From Torymus aiolomorphi (taxonomy: Eukaryota; Arthropoda; Insecta; Hymenoptera; Torymidae): a stretch of 64,000 nucleotides of DNA. Shown here piece by piece: positions 44,001-55,790 of this stretch. Location: assembly GCA_036365515.1 (NCBI GenBank), contig CM070877.1, positions 68,062,022 through 68,126,021 on the forward strand, in the 5' to 3' direction. The notes under the pieces are model-generated. The model did no database searches. It was not told the DNA's origin and saw only the letters and a program-made list of their open reading frames with translations. A program made the position numbers and the translations under genes. Within the stretch, counting starts at the first letter, position 1. Every line of letters starts with the position of its first letter.

Positions 44001-47000
44001 ATGTGTTCATCGGAAATAAAAATCGAGACCCTCAGTCACCTACCCACGCCGTCAAACATCGCCTCGACGCATTCTGAACCCCGACATTTTCTGACTCTAG
44101 ATTTAAATGGAATGAAGCTAACGACGATGGTGGATTCGGGAGCCGGCCAATCCTATTTGAGAAAAGGCATTAGCACAATTCTCAAAGGGAAATTTTCACC
44201 TCTTTCCTCGGTGGTAACGGTCGCGGACGGAACCCCAGTGGCTTCGCAAGGGATATTAACCGCGACTTTTAGCATCGACGGACTCGAGAAAACTATGCCC
44301 CTCAGGATTTCGGACGATCTCCAATACGAAGAACTGCTAGGTATTGATTTTTTGCGACTCTTTAACATGCGTATCAATTATCAGAACAACACATGGTGCA
44401 TGGACAAGGGAATTATACACCCCTTGTATCCCTACGGTGCCGATCTGGGTTGTATCCCCGTGCTAGCGAGCATTGGAGGATTGACTCCTGCCGCAACCGG
44501 CGAGTTAAAGAAAGTCACGCGGTTAGTAAATACGTTAGTGCCCCAGCCTCCCGAGACCTTAGGCATCTGCTCTTTAGTCGAGCATAGGATCGACGTGCAG
44601 GGACACGAACCCGTCAAACAGAAAATGCGCCGAACCTCGCCCAAGATGATATCAGCCGCGCAGGCTGAAGTAGATCGCATGTTAGCGGAAGGCATTATAG
44701 AACCATCCCAGAGTCCCTGGAGTAGCTGCCCGGTAATAGTCCCTAAATCCAACTGCAAACATCGTTTTTGTATAGATTTTCGGCTCGTAAATCAATTAAC
44801 TAAACGCGACGCTTATCCAATTCCCAATATGGACGATATTTTTGATAAACTTCGTTCCGCGCGTTATATTTCTACTCTCGACCTTAGTCAAGCTTACTAT
44901 CAAATCCCATTAGAAGCAAAAAGTCGCGAAGTAACTGCTTTTACCGTTCCGGGTCGGGGTCTTATGCAATTCAGGAGGATGCCGTACGGATTAACTAATG
45001 CTCCCGCCACATTACAACGAATCATGGAAAAATTGATTCGACCTGAATGGAGTCCTCACGTGTTCGCATATCTGGACGATATCGTCATCGTGACCGAGAG
45101 TTTTGACGAGCACATAAAATGGTTAAAAATCGTGTTAGAAGCACTGAAGAAAGCCAATTTGCAGGTAAATAAAGACAAGTCTAAGTTTTGCGTGCCCGAA
45201 GTCAAATACCTCGGTTACGTTGTAGATGCGGACGGATTGCACACAGACCCTGATAAAATCAAACCGATAGCCGAGTACCCCGCGCCAGCTAATTTACGCC
45301 AATTACACCGTTTTCTCGGAATGATGGGGTGGTATTCCCGCTTTATCCCTCATTTCGCCGATTATCGCGCACCTCTTAACCAACTAATCAAGAAAGGAGT
45401 CAAGTGGCACTGGGAGAGGGTTCAACAAGAAGCATTTGAACAGCTTAAGTTAGCCCTGACTCAGACGCCGGTACTTGCTCGCCCTGACTTCACGCGTCCC
45501 TTTTCCCTGGAAACGGATGCCAGCGATATTGCTATCGCTGCAGTCCTCACGCAGGAGTTCGACGGAGAGAAACACCCGATATATTACGTAAGCCGGACTC
45601 TCTCTCCCACCGAGCCTAATTATATGGTAACAGAAAGAGAATGCCTCGCCGTCTTATGGGCCGTGGAACGTTTACGCGGGTATTTACTCGGCGAACAAGT
45701 CACCGTCGTGACGGATCATTATAGTCTACTTTGGCTCAATAATTTAAAGAACCCGACCGGCAGATTAGCGCGATGGAACACGGCTATCAGCGCGTATGAT
45801 ATTAGCTTCACGCATCGTAAGGGCTCCGAACATAAGGTACCCGACGCGTTGTCGAGAGCGTTTGAAAATTTAAGTGAAATAGCTGCTCTAGCCCCGGCGA
45901 GCATGGACGTTTGGTATCAGAAGCGCTTGGAGTCAGTAAAAAGAGTCCCGAAAAAGTTCCCACGCTGGCGTGTTCGCGACGGCATGATTTATTACCATCG
46001 ACCAGATCCGATTATAGACCTCGTAATGCCCGATTCCGATGCGTGGAAACTCGTTTTACCGACGGCCGAGAGAGAAAGAACGCTTTTCGAAGCGCATGAC
46101 ACTCCCCAAGCCGGCCATCTGGGCATCGAAAAAACTTTTGAGAGATTAGCTAGTTACTATTATTGGCCAGGGTTTTACTATGACACTGCTTGCTACGTAA
46201 GAGCTTGTCAAGACTGTCAGCTCCATAAAGTCTGTCGGCAGGCTCCCGCTGGTTTAATGGGAGAGAGACACATAGAGGGACCTTGGTCAGTAGTAGCAGT
46301 GGACATTATGGGCCCTTTGCCTTCTAGTAAAGGCGGCAGTCGTTACATACTAGTTTTAGACGACCTTTTTACCAAATACGTAGAGGTCAAAGCACTCCGG
46401 AAAGCAGATGCGAAAAATATCTTGAAAGCTTTCGATGAACTCGTCGTACATCGGTGGGGTTGTCTACAATACCTCTTAACCGACAATGGCACCGAGTTCG
46501 CCAATAAATTAGTGACCGAACGTTTAACCCAGTATGGCATAATTTAGACTACCATTCCTCCGTATCACGCGCAGGCCAACCCGGTCGAACGCTTTAATAG
46601 AACTTTAAAAGGCATGATATCCACATTTCTGAAAAGCGATCACAAGGATTGGGACCTACATTTGAGCGAATTCGGGTTTGCTCTAAATAGTATGGAGCAC
46701 TCGTCGACCAAAATCTCACATGCATATCTGAATTTTGGCCAGCAGCCACAACCCGTCCTGCTCATGCGCAAGCATCTGGAGAGTCCCGAACTATTATGTC
46801 CTCAGGACCCGGAGATTTGGTTGGATAGAGTAAAACGCCTCCCCGCATTGCATGATTTGATTAAACGCCACCTAGAAAGTGCGACGGCACGCCATGCGCA
46901 TTATTATAACCGAAATAAGCGCGATGTTAATTTTAAGGTAGATGATTTAGTACTGCGACGAAATCATGTGTTGTCGTCGGCAGCATAAAACTTCGCCGCT

Positions 47001-47390
47001 AAGTTAGCTGCTAAGTTCATAGGTCCGTGTAAAGTTGTAAAAGTATATTCTCTCCTTGTTTACGAAATAGAGGATGTAGAATCTAAACGCGTAATGAAAG
47101 TGCACACTGCCGATCTAAAAAAGTACCTCCCGCCGAGAGTGTTGACCCCTACTAACCCCTTCCTTCCCCACCAGGACGAAGACGATGGAGCGCCTTCCTC
47201 GCCGGGGGCTTCGCTATCGAGGCCTGGGCCGCGTCGCCCACGACACCATCATGACGCTGAACGAGGCCTGGCCAGGGAGAAGAGGACGGGTAGGACCGCT
47301 GCAAAAGGGGGCCAGGACCCTACTCCTGCAGACTCTTCGAGCGGCAGGGCACCCTTGGGTCTAAGTGGTCTATTACGAGGCCAACCCTGA
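44001..47390 (+). pseudogene. Element B pol: protease, RT, RNase H, integrase
   Basis: One frame spans 44001-47390 with two in-frame stops (TAG 46545-46547, TAA 46986-46988). Protease D-S-G lies at residues 45-47 (MVDSGAGQSYL). RT has RFCIDFRLVNQLTKRDAYP and the YLDD box at residues 357-360 (FAYLDDIVIV). RNase H has FSLETDASDIAIAAVL near residue 503, and HKVPDALSR. Integrase has the zinc site (HDTPQAGH, CQDCQ), D768 (VDIMGPL), D828 (TDNGTEF) and E863 (NPVERFNR). Only 34 residues lie between the last two, counting the stop as one. The C-terminal SH3-like region follows. The start is uncertain; the first part is a non-ATG-rich linker from gag. It lacks only a few codons of being intact. Confidence 0.92.
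47150..47174 (+). promoter_or_regulatory. Candidate 3' splice acceptor for ORF3 of element B
   Basis: A perfect branch-point match TACTAAC (47150-47156), a C/T-rich tract and CAG (47172-47174) lie within the end of pol, 11 bases before the ORF3 ATG. Confidence 0.55.
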
Positions 47391-48306
47391 GCCGCCGGAG
47401 GTGACCACACTTCCGCAAACGATTCCGCCGCCGCCCCTCGACCTCCAGACGAGCACATCCTACAGGACGTCCCACTCTCCGACGCCCGCGAGGGCGTCCG
47501 CGAAAACAGGTTGGGAGAGGCGGAGGAGTGTGTGGATCGTCAGGGGCTGGAGCGAGGCGAGGCCGACGCGGAAGAGCCGGCCCGCCCAAATTAGTACCGT
47601 GCCCTGCAACCGAGGATGTCTTCGAGGGGGAGTCCATCTGAAAGCGTGCTGCGCGACACTAGCAAGCAGTCCCGTCCCGGTCCAGCCGCTACCGCTACCC
47701 GCTCTCCCCTCGACGCCGGAGGAACACCGTCTCAAGAGAGAGCCACGCACACCACCCAGCGCGTCGACCATCATCCTGGTGCGCTTTGCTCAAACACCGA
47801 CGCGGACGCTCGAACAGCGTCTGATGGACTCCAGCACACCGGCAAGATTACCACTCTGCGCGTCGCTCACCAATGCGGCTATTTTCCTCCCGCTGACTCT
47901 GTCACCGAGAGCGGAGTCGGCATCGGCCCGCAGCAACATGAGCCGCGCCGCGGTAGCTACCTCCTCGGTAGTCCCGGAATCTGCGCGAAGCGACAGCCCG
48001 CGGCCTGCACTGCTGCCGCGCGCAGCTGATCATTCATCTCCCATCCCATCGCTAATGTCGCTTCAGATTGCTCCCCCACCAGGGTGCGAGCATCTGTCGC
48101 TGACCCGGCCGTCGGGATGCAAGTGCCCCAGTGTCCGCCCTACTATATATTGTTGGAATTGCGGGGACACGGCTCACTCATGGGTTAAGTGTCCAAAACC
48201 CCTGCAGGTCTTCTGCAGGCAGTGCGGGCACTGGGACGTGATCATCCGCGACTACCCCGACTGTGGGGAATCTTGGAAGAGGGAGTGGCATCGGCGAAGG
48301 GAGTAA
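47185..48306 (+). pseudogene. Element B ORF3, proline-rich with Cys/His cluster, one stop
   Basis: The ATG at 47185 lies just after a strong acceptor-like site and in a different frame from pol, which it overlaps. One TAA (47362-47364) interrupts; the frame then runs to 48306, about 373 codons in all. The middle is proline/serine/arginine-rich. The C-terminus has a CCHC-like knuckle (CWNCGDTAHSWVKC) and a second Cys/His group (FCRQCGHWD, YPDC). This is a Gag-like rather than Env-like layout: I see no signal peptide or transmembrane helix. The function is unknown; nucleic-acid binding is inferred from the Cys cluster. Confidence 0.6.
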
Positions 48307-49220
48307 GAAGGGAGGGGGCATCAAATTTAAGAAGTTATTTTAGAAATAGAACAATTACGTGAAATTAAGGTATAGTGTGCTGTTAATAAGATTCGCTACT
48401 GTAAATCGCTCAGAATGTGTCGCTTCGCCATTCTGAATAGTTAAGGACTGTAAGTGCCGATAGAAATTTAATTTTCATTTTTTTTAGTTCTTTTGGTTTT
48501 CCTTAGCACCTTTTTGTTTAAGCCTCGGATCCAAAAAATATTAAAGGAATAATATAGTTTCTTTTTAAAGGAAAAAAAAATGAATAAGATTCAAGCTAAT
48601 AGTGTGCTAATATAAAAATGGGATCGAGCCGCGAAAAGCGTTGCAACGTTTCTTCATTTTTCGTACGAATGTTTTTTTTTGTGGATAGTAAGCATATAAG
48701 TGACAGGTAATATAAAGTGTAAGAGCGTAATATAAAGATTACCTACTCGATTGTAGACATAAACAAAATATATCATGTAAGTACCAAATGTCGTCGAAGC
48801 GACGTCTGTTTAAGTTGCCTAAATGATAAAAGATGAAGTTTGCGTAATTAACGTCTTCTTTCTTAAATATTCTCTCCCAGTCAACCAATGTAGACTCCTT
48901 GTAGAACCCTCACCCTCCCCATAGACAACCTTAGTATAAGTACCAAGAAACGAGCCTCGGAGCAGCGGCAAATAGTCACCCGAGTATAATAGCTAGCCAG
49001 CAAAACATAATCGCGCTACGGTTATATTCACGTAATCCGAGGAAACTGCGTAATCTCCTTTCAGTATTTAAGTAAACCCCGTGTAACCGTCTCAATAACG
49101 ATCGACGGAAAAGCTAAGTTAAACGCGGAACTCGCCTTAAAAACCTATGATTCGTTAGAGATTCCGCCGTAACAGTAGTAGTCGAGCGCTAAGTTACAAT
49201 CCCTTCGCAGGTAAAGTAAA
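48307..49220 (+). other. Non-coding spacer in element B
   Basis: No ORF is supported. It ends with CCCTTCGCAG (49201-49210), a possible splice acceptor before ORF4. Confidence 0.4.
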
Positions 49221-49982
49221 ATGGCGCCGCGAGAGAAAGAGCCTCCCTGACGATCGGTCATGAATGTGACTATCCACCGTCTGCACATAAGCCACATCCG
49301 AGTGACGGGGAATGTGCCCAGGCCAGCCGCGTCGGCCCATGGAGACCCACCCGCATCACCACCAAGAAGAGACGAGGCCTGGACAGGCCTTCAACGCACC
49401 ATGGAGCAGTTGCAGAGCGAAATGGCACGTTTGGCCCGACCAAGAGCGGAAAACCATCCCGCCCCCTCGTCCCCGCCGGGTTCCAGCTCCGCACGTTCAC
49501 CCGTTCATTCGCGCCGATCAATGACCCCCGAGACAGAGAGAAGAGGCAGACGCTTGGTATGTCTCGACCACCGCATTTTTGAGACCCTCCCAGACGAATG
49601 CACGCGCTCGGAAGCATCTCCAAGCAAGGTAGCCGACGGAGGCAGTCTACACATCGATACGAGCACCCACGGCCGCGCGACTATCTTAACAAACCATCGA
49701 AGTGGACAGGTGAGACCCATTGCCTTCGAAACTCGAGTGTTAGGTGTCTCACCATCCGCACCAACATGCCCGCAAGTAGCTCGGCGCTGTTCGAATTGCC
49801 ATCGCCGAGGCCACCGCTGGCCGCGATGCACTTCGTCGCGCGAGTCCTTTTGCACGCAGTGCGGAAGCCGAGAAGAATGTCAATGCCGCGCCGCGCATCC
49901 GCTATCATCCCCACGAGCCCGCCACAGAACCCCGCCACCGAGCACCCGCGTAAAGAAGACGAGCTTTAACTCGCAAACGTAA
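49221..49982 (+). pseudogene. Element B ORF4, second post-pol ORF with Cys/His cluster
   Basis: The ATG at 49221 is in the same frame as the longer open stretch from 49260. A single TGA (49248-49250) separates them. About 253 codons are Pro/Ser/Arg-rich with a short helical stretch (TMEQLQSEMARLARPRAE). The C-terminus holds CSNCHRRGHRWPRC (CCHC) and then CTQCGSREECQC. The layout parallels ORF3, so the two could be diverged duplicates or alternative spliced products. I do not recognise the family. No membrane segment or signal peptide is seen. Confidence 0.5.
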
Positions 49983-50673
49983 AAAGAAAACAAAGTCATT
50001 ACCACTGCCACAAATAAGGCGCCAAGGGACATTGCAAATACAATGCTATTTTCCTTTTCATGTCATTATATTTTTTTTTTTTTGTTTGTATGCTTTTGCT
50101 TAGTGTGCCTGACCGCCTAACGCAGGTATTCCAGTCCAGTCGGACTAGTAATAACGTAAAATCACGTCCCGAATAAATTGAACCGCTCCAAAAACGCGAC
50201 AACCCGCGAGCGAACTAGTTTGTAAGCAAATCTATGGTCTAAAGTAAAGTACAGAATTCTAGAAAGCGACTCAGCAGCCTTCGAGGTCGACGTCGATGAA
50301 GAATCAAACTGTCAGAGAAGCAGCTGAATTCCCTGAGGGAGAAGAGCCGAAACAGGCAGCGCACGGTATCAAGATGAACTCTACCATTTTTTTTAATTTT
50401 TTTGTTTTATAATCTTAATCGCCAGTCGCCTCATAGGTTAGAACACAGTTATAACACAAAATACACGATAGGGATTAGGCGAAACCCGTTGAACGTTGCA
50501 CAAAAATTAGTTTAAAAATTTAGTTTACGTTTGTGTCCCATCTGTCTCCCCCACACGTAAGGACTCATCGCAATTCGAAAATTTTTTGTTGCTTTTTGAA
50601 ATTATGTGGGCCTGGGACATCGTTTAAAGCATTTTGTCCGAATTTGACGTTCGCAAACGTCTAATTCAGTTTG
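49983..50673 (+). other. Element B 3' untranslated region
   Basis: This is non-coding, with T- and A-runs. Confidence 0.4.
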
Positions 50674-50686
50674 AGACGGGGGAGTT
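50674..50686 (+). promoter_or_regulatory. Element B polypurine tract
   Basis: AGACGGGGGAG directly precedes the 3' LTR start TGTAAC. It would prime plus-strand DNA. Confidence 0.75.
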
Positions 50687-52403
50687 TGTAACATGGCAAT
50701 CCGCCATGTCACAATAAGCGACAGCTGACTGCACAATCAGGCTTATGTTATTAGAAATACCTATTATTAGTGCTGTCTGGCAGAGCAGCCTGCGTAGTAC
50801 ACAATTATGTACTCAGAATCGCAGACCCTCTGAAGTGAGTCTTGCACCTTGCGTTAGCTGGGGCGGGATCTTAATTTACCCTTACTCGTACTTAATTTAC
50901 CTACGCGAGGTACAGTTAACGCGCACTGCACTGATACGCAGTTCCTAAATCACCTCACATATCAAGACCCTATTCCCTCACATGCTACCCTCGCCCCCTC
51001 ACTAAGTCCAGCCTCGCACCAGTCCTCACAAGTCACTTCACTAGCACTAAATCAGAGTAAGCTGCAGCTGCCATCAACACCAGAAGATCTGAAGCCCCAG
51101 CATCACCTAGAGCACGCAGCGAGAAGTTGACAGCAGGACCAGGAGCAAGAGATGCCACGGCACAACTCCATCCCAGCAGAGCAGTTGGGTCAAGTAGCAG
51201 CCTCCGTCCTAGGCAGAACCCACCCACCAGCTACTCCGTAGGCGAGACACAGAGAGTCTCGCATCTGAAAAAGGATAATAAGTTACTAGGCTCTCTGAAC
51301 ATTACCTGAATAGCAGCAGCAACGTCACAGCTGCAGTCTCGTCTCGGGGCCTGGAAACAGTAACAATATCAGTAAGCAGCCAAGAGTAAGGTTAGAGAGA
51401 AACCTAACGCTACCTTCGTGACTGTCCGGACGAAGACACTACTGCTCGACTGCCAAAGCTGCTGGACGTCGTCGAGACCTCGCCATCAACCTCCGATGCA
51501 GGGAACATAAGCCTCATCGACGAGTCGCGCTGCCCGAGGATCGTTTGCACGCGGCACTTGACTTATGTACGCGCGCGAGCATCGGCTGCTACGGCCGTCG
51601 CATCCTACGCTCGGCCGAGTGCGCAGCGCCACCGCGCAGGCTCACAGTTCGCAGACAGCGGCGACTGTTCCGCAGGCCTCGATGCCTGGCCAAGGGACCA
51701 ACACACGTGAGCGACACAAAACTGCGGCGTTGCCGTTGCCGCTGCTGTGTGTGTCGCGCTCGCGAAATACGCCTGAGCATGCGCAACGCCGCGGACTAAA
51801 ACTCGATGGTGAAGAAGCAGGAAACGACGAGCGGCTCGAGACTTCTCGTCGAACGCTCGTACACAGCAGACCTGGCTCCACGCCAGTCTCGTGAGATCTT
51901 CGCCGAAGAGTCGGCATCACTAGAAGACAGCGCAGTCGCAAGAGGCCCTCTTCTGGCCCTCATCGAGATCCGCTAACCCCTCCGGGAGAGAGCGCCAACG
52001 TCCGTGTCATCTATCGGGCCTTTTTCAGGACTCATCCTCGTCTGTCCGGGAGGGTACCATCACGCCGAGTTACCGTCAAGTCCGTCTACTGTAAGTTGTG
52101 GCTGATTTGGAACGAGACCCCTTTTTCCCTCTTCTCTGTCAGCGTGTCACCGTAGTGTGTGCGCCGTGTGTCTCCGTGTAATCGTGTCTGTGAGTGTGCG
52201 CGCAGAGTTCATGCACGGTGCAAGAGCCGCGTCGGCCGGCGTTTTACAGACCCGCGATAACCCTTGAGAGTCTTGTGCAATGTCTTGAAGGACAGTCAAT
52301 AAAGTGTCCGATGATTATTTTATTTTAAATCATAGTGTATGACCTTTTATTTTATACTCCTGAAGTACTCCACCAATTTCCCGCAGCCCGACCGCGGGTT
52401 ACA
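50687..52403 (+). repeat. Element B 3' LTR (1717 bp, full)
   Basis: It begins TGTAAC and ends GTTACA, preceded by the polypurine tract. Its last 1052 bp align with the 5' copy. A hairpin ACATGGCAATCCGCCATGT occupies the first 25 bases. AATAAA lies about 110 bp from the end. Confidence 0.85.
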
Positions 52404-53176
52404 CTGGATACAGCGTTTGTTAATTGTTAATTTATTTTGTTATTCTTGTATTTGTTTGTATTGCTTGTAATATTGCTTGTATTATTTATAGTCAACTGCC
52501 TCGAATTTCTTCGTTTTGTACATCAAGCGTCTATGGTTTAAGCTATTCTAGTTTTAGGATCTGCAAATTTTTGCCGATGCCTAATAGTATTATTTTTATA
52601 GCAACTCTCGTATCTAGTCATGATATTTTATTATATTTTATATTATTTTACTCTACTTAAGTTACTTTATTTTATTTTATTTTATTTTATCCTATTTTAT
52701 AAGTTTTTATCAATAAGTATACTCATCTTGTGCCATGCGTTTGCGTTACCAAATTATAGTAAATTTGTAAAGGAGTTAACTACATTGAACTTATGTCCAT
52801 AGTTAAATAACCCTTGCGTCAAAACAATGCTTTTTAAACACCTACTGTCTGTAAATAATAAGTAATTATCTCCTTTATTTAGTTGTTCTGTAAAATTCTG
52901 TAAATTTGCGATCTTAATTTTGTTAACACATCACCATCGCGAATCGTATTCTAAGATCTTGTTCTAGTCATGTTCATGTATATACTTATATTTTTATTTA
53001 CTAATTTATTTACTTCTAAATTAATTATAAATATATTCTTTTTTTACAATTATTGTACAGGGCGCACGTGCCGTTCAACAGCTTATATGTCACTTCGTCA
53101 TTATACATGTATATGGCCGTTGGCTAACAAGGACCTAGAGTCCTTAGTCATAATAAATATCAATCAATCAATCAAT
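52404..53176 (+). mobile_element. Probable LINE 3' UTR with (AATC)n tail
   Basis: AT-rich sequence ends in GGACCTAGAGTCCTTAGTCA, then AATAAATATC and AATC repeats, a style typical of LINE 3' ends. No coding part remains. Confidence 0.4.
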
Positions 53177-53250
53177 CTCTCTCTCTCGCTCTCTCACTCA
53201 AACGCTTTAAATAAATAAATAAATAAATAAATAATAATAAATAAATAAAT
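53162..53250. repeat. Simple repeats (AATC)n, (CT)n, (AAAT)n
   Basis: Three adjoining simple tracts, ending in an AAATAAAT array. Confidence 0.9.
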
Positions 53251-53344
53251 CTCTCCCACCCTAATTTTGAACCGTTGCCCACAGGAAATGGTCAGTGGTG
53301 GGGGTTTATTATGTCTACCCTATAGTGCCACAATAACTACTCAG

Positions 53345-55078
53345 GGACATTCTTTCGATGTGGAGTATCGAAAAGGTGCGCTGAACCACGTGCCCGATGC
53401 ACTCTCGCGCATGTACGAGGAGGACGACGACCTCGAGGTGTGCGCGAGCACCTGGTCCGACCAAGGACGAGTGGTACCGGACATGGCTGGACGATGTGGC
53501 TCACCACATCACAATCCATCCAAAGTGGAAAGTGGTAAGGGATCGACTATTCTACTTCTTCGCGGATGAGATAGTAGAGGTGGCAGTCGCAGATGACGAG
53601 GCATGGAAACTCGTCGTGCCGCAAGAGCATCGCCGCGATGTATTGCGCGAATCGCACGATGACCCGACCGCCAGACACCAGGGACAAGAGAAAACATACG
53701 AGCGCGCGGCCAGGTTCTACTACTGGCCGAAAATGTATCACGCGGAGAGGAACTACGTGAAACAATGCCAAGTTTGCCAACAGATGAAAGCGGAGCAAAG
53801 ACCGCCAGCAGGTCTGATGGGACAGCGAGGTATCGATGGGCCGTGGAAAGTTGTTGCAGGGGATATAACCGGCCCGTTCGTGAAGAGTAAACTCGGTCAT
53901 AAGTACTGGTTTTCCAAGATCTCTTCACTCACTGGGTGGAGTACGTGCCCATACAAAAAGCGAATGTGAAGACTATTGTGAAAGAATTCAAGGAGAGGGT
54001 GATTCTGCGATTCGGCACTCCAGAGGTATTCTTGTCCGATAAAGGCACAGAATTTAAGAATGAAGCCGTGGACGAATATCTCACTGACGTCGGCGTCCAC
54101 CACTCAACTACTCTGCCGTATCATCCTCAGGCGAACACCCTGTGGAGAGGGTGAATCGAACGTTGAAGACACGATTAGTCGCGTTCGTTGAGGAATCTCA
54201 TGGCGAGTGGGATCAGAAACTCCCGGAGCTGATGTTCTCGTTGAACAACTCCGTGCACGGTTCGACCGGCGTGAGCCCGGCCACACTCAATTATGGCAAG
54301 CAGCCGCTTCCCGCAGCGATGGCTCGACGCGAGCAAGAGCGCGAGGTGCTCGAGCAACGAGAGCGCGAGAGCGGATATGTAGGCAGAGCGCCTGCGAAAC
54401 ATGGATAGCCTGCGAAAGAGGGCAGCCGCACAAGCTGCCGATGAGCAACGGCGGCAAGCAGCATACTACAACGCGCGACGGCAAGAAGTATTCTACGAGG
54501 TAGGAGATCTCGTCATGAAAAGAAACAGAGTCCTTTCTTCCGCAGCGCAAGGAATATCGGCGAAGTTAGCGCCGAAGTATGCCGGTCCGCTGAAGGTCAA
54601 CGGGATAACCGGCTCTAATACGGTGAGAGTCATCGATGAGAAGGACGCGAGCGAAGAGATCCTTCATGTCTCTCATCTCAAAACATACAATGATGAAGAC
54701 AGCGATGAAATGGCCGAAGAAGTAGATGTCATCGAGGATACGCGATCGCCGAGGGAAGAAATAAGCGTCCCGGTGACGAGCGACCCACCGGAAGTCGGCG
54801 GAGCACCGCCGAGCGATGCCCGTCCGGTAGAAAAGCGTCCTCGGGGATGCCCGCGAAAAACGATTCACGTCGTGAAACGAGCGGTTCCCAATAAAGCGCG
54901 CGCGATGGCTAGCGCAACTGCCGAGTCGAGGAATCCCCGAGGACGACCGAAAGGCTCCATGAAGCGGCTAGAGCCTAAACTAAATCGAGACATTTCTCGC
55001 AAATCGACTCGCGCACAAAGACGTGCGAAGGCGTCTAAGAAGAACAGAAGTTCGGAAGTGTTTAACGACTCAGACTAA
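53345..55078 (+). pseudogene. Element C pol 3' part (RNase H end, integrase), broken
   Basis: The RNase H tail HSFDVEYRKGALNHVPDALS is followed by a shift near 53400-53450. Then come the integrase zinc site (ESHDDPTARH, CQVCQQ) and core D (VAGDITGPF). There is a shift near 53930, then D (LSDKGTEF), and a shift near 54140 that splits the PVERVNR glutamate motif. A final shift occurs near 54400. The C-terminal region (AAQGISAKLAPKYAGPLKV, ILHVSHLKTY) matches gypsy integrase tails and ends with basic AT-hook-like RGRPKGS. The stop is TAA at 55076-55078. The spacing between the last D and E is again 34 residues once the shift is allowed for. Confidence 0.85.
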
Positions 55079-55079
55079 T

Positions 55080-55101
55080 GCACTTTTTCGTTTTGTTACA
55101 G
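55080..55101 (+). promoter_or_regulatory. Candidate 3' splice acceptor before ORF3 of element C
   Basis: A T-rich tract CTTTTTCGTTTTGTTACAG ends exactly one base before the ATG at 55102, one short gap after the pol stop. Confidence 0.55.
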
Positions 55102-55790
55102 ATGGCTGAGAAATCACCGGTGCTGAGCACCGAGAGCGGTGTCTTAGATACCGAGGCGATGGTGCGCGGCGTACTACGCGCTATCGAGCGCCTCAGGCGG
55201 GGGCGGCCCGCTGACCCAACTTCGGTGGTGTTGGAGGAGCTGCCGGAGGCCACGGGAGTGCTGGCGCTCCCTCCACCACCCACCCCCTCTGCACCAGCAC
55301 CAAAATTGCGCCGGCCGAGAACAGCCGACAGACTCCATCCGAGAGAGCCCCTTCCGACGGCGGAGGAAGTCCCGCCAGGCCGAACGTTCGGCCTCGACGA
55401 GAACCGGGAACCCTCTTCCCACGTCGGCCCAACACCGCCGCCGGGCGAGCTCGCTCCGCCGGTGTCGATGATGCAGCAATGTGCTTCGCTGGAGCGTCTC
55501 CTCTGGGATGTACAGGCGACCAGCCACCAGGCGTGGGCGCGCGAAGGTGAGGTGCTGAAGGCGTGGGACACCTTCACCGCCGCGACGCCCTACGGGCGAC
55601 AGCTTGCGGGTGCCTGAGCGAACCGGATCGGCGGCCTCCGCAAAGACCGGGATATGGTCTCGAAGGCCCGGCGCGCCCAGAGGGAACGCTCAGGAGGAGA
55701 TCCGGGCCGCTGAAAGAGAAGCGCTGCTCGCACAGAAGCGAATCGAGACGGCAGAGGAGAAGCGCCAGGAGGCACTCCGGTGAGCCAGTC
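55102..55790 (+). pseudogene. Element C ORF3, proline-rich then coiled coil
   Basis: The ATG at 55102 opens a Pro-rich protein (helical MVRGVLRAIERLRRG, then PPPPTPSAPAPK). A TGA at 55615-55617 interrupts; the same frame continues (KDRDMVSKARRAQRER). A single-base shift near 55690 leads into a strongly heptad-like helix (AEREALLAQKRIETAEEKR) ending at a stop near 55790. There is no signal peptide or membrane helix, so it is not an envelope protein. It occupies the env position and, with element B ORF3, points to a family habit of a spliced Gag-like third ORF. Confidence 0.5.

Larger units (their letters stand above)
38667..52403 (+). mobile_element. Element B: large gypsy-type retrotransposon with post-pol ORFs
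   Basis: A partial 5' LTR (38667-39557) and a full 3' LTR (50687-52403) bracket the following: primer site, gag interrupted by a MITE, pol, two further ORFs and a polypurine tract. The span of 13.7 kb is unusually large for gypsy. Frames carry several stops. Element C is a relative, sharing the integrase style and the NRVLSSAA-type C-terminal region. Confidence 0.88.

Noticed and set aside
47841..48306. Possible envelope gene after pol in element B
   Set aside because: No signal peptide, transmembrane helix or furin-like site is visible. The C-terminal Cys/His groups point to a Gag-like protein instead.
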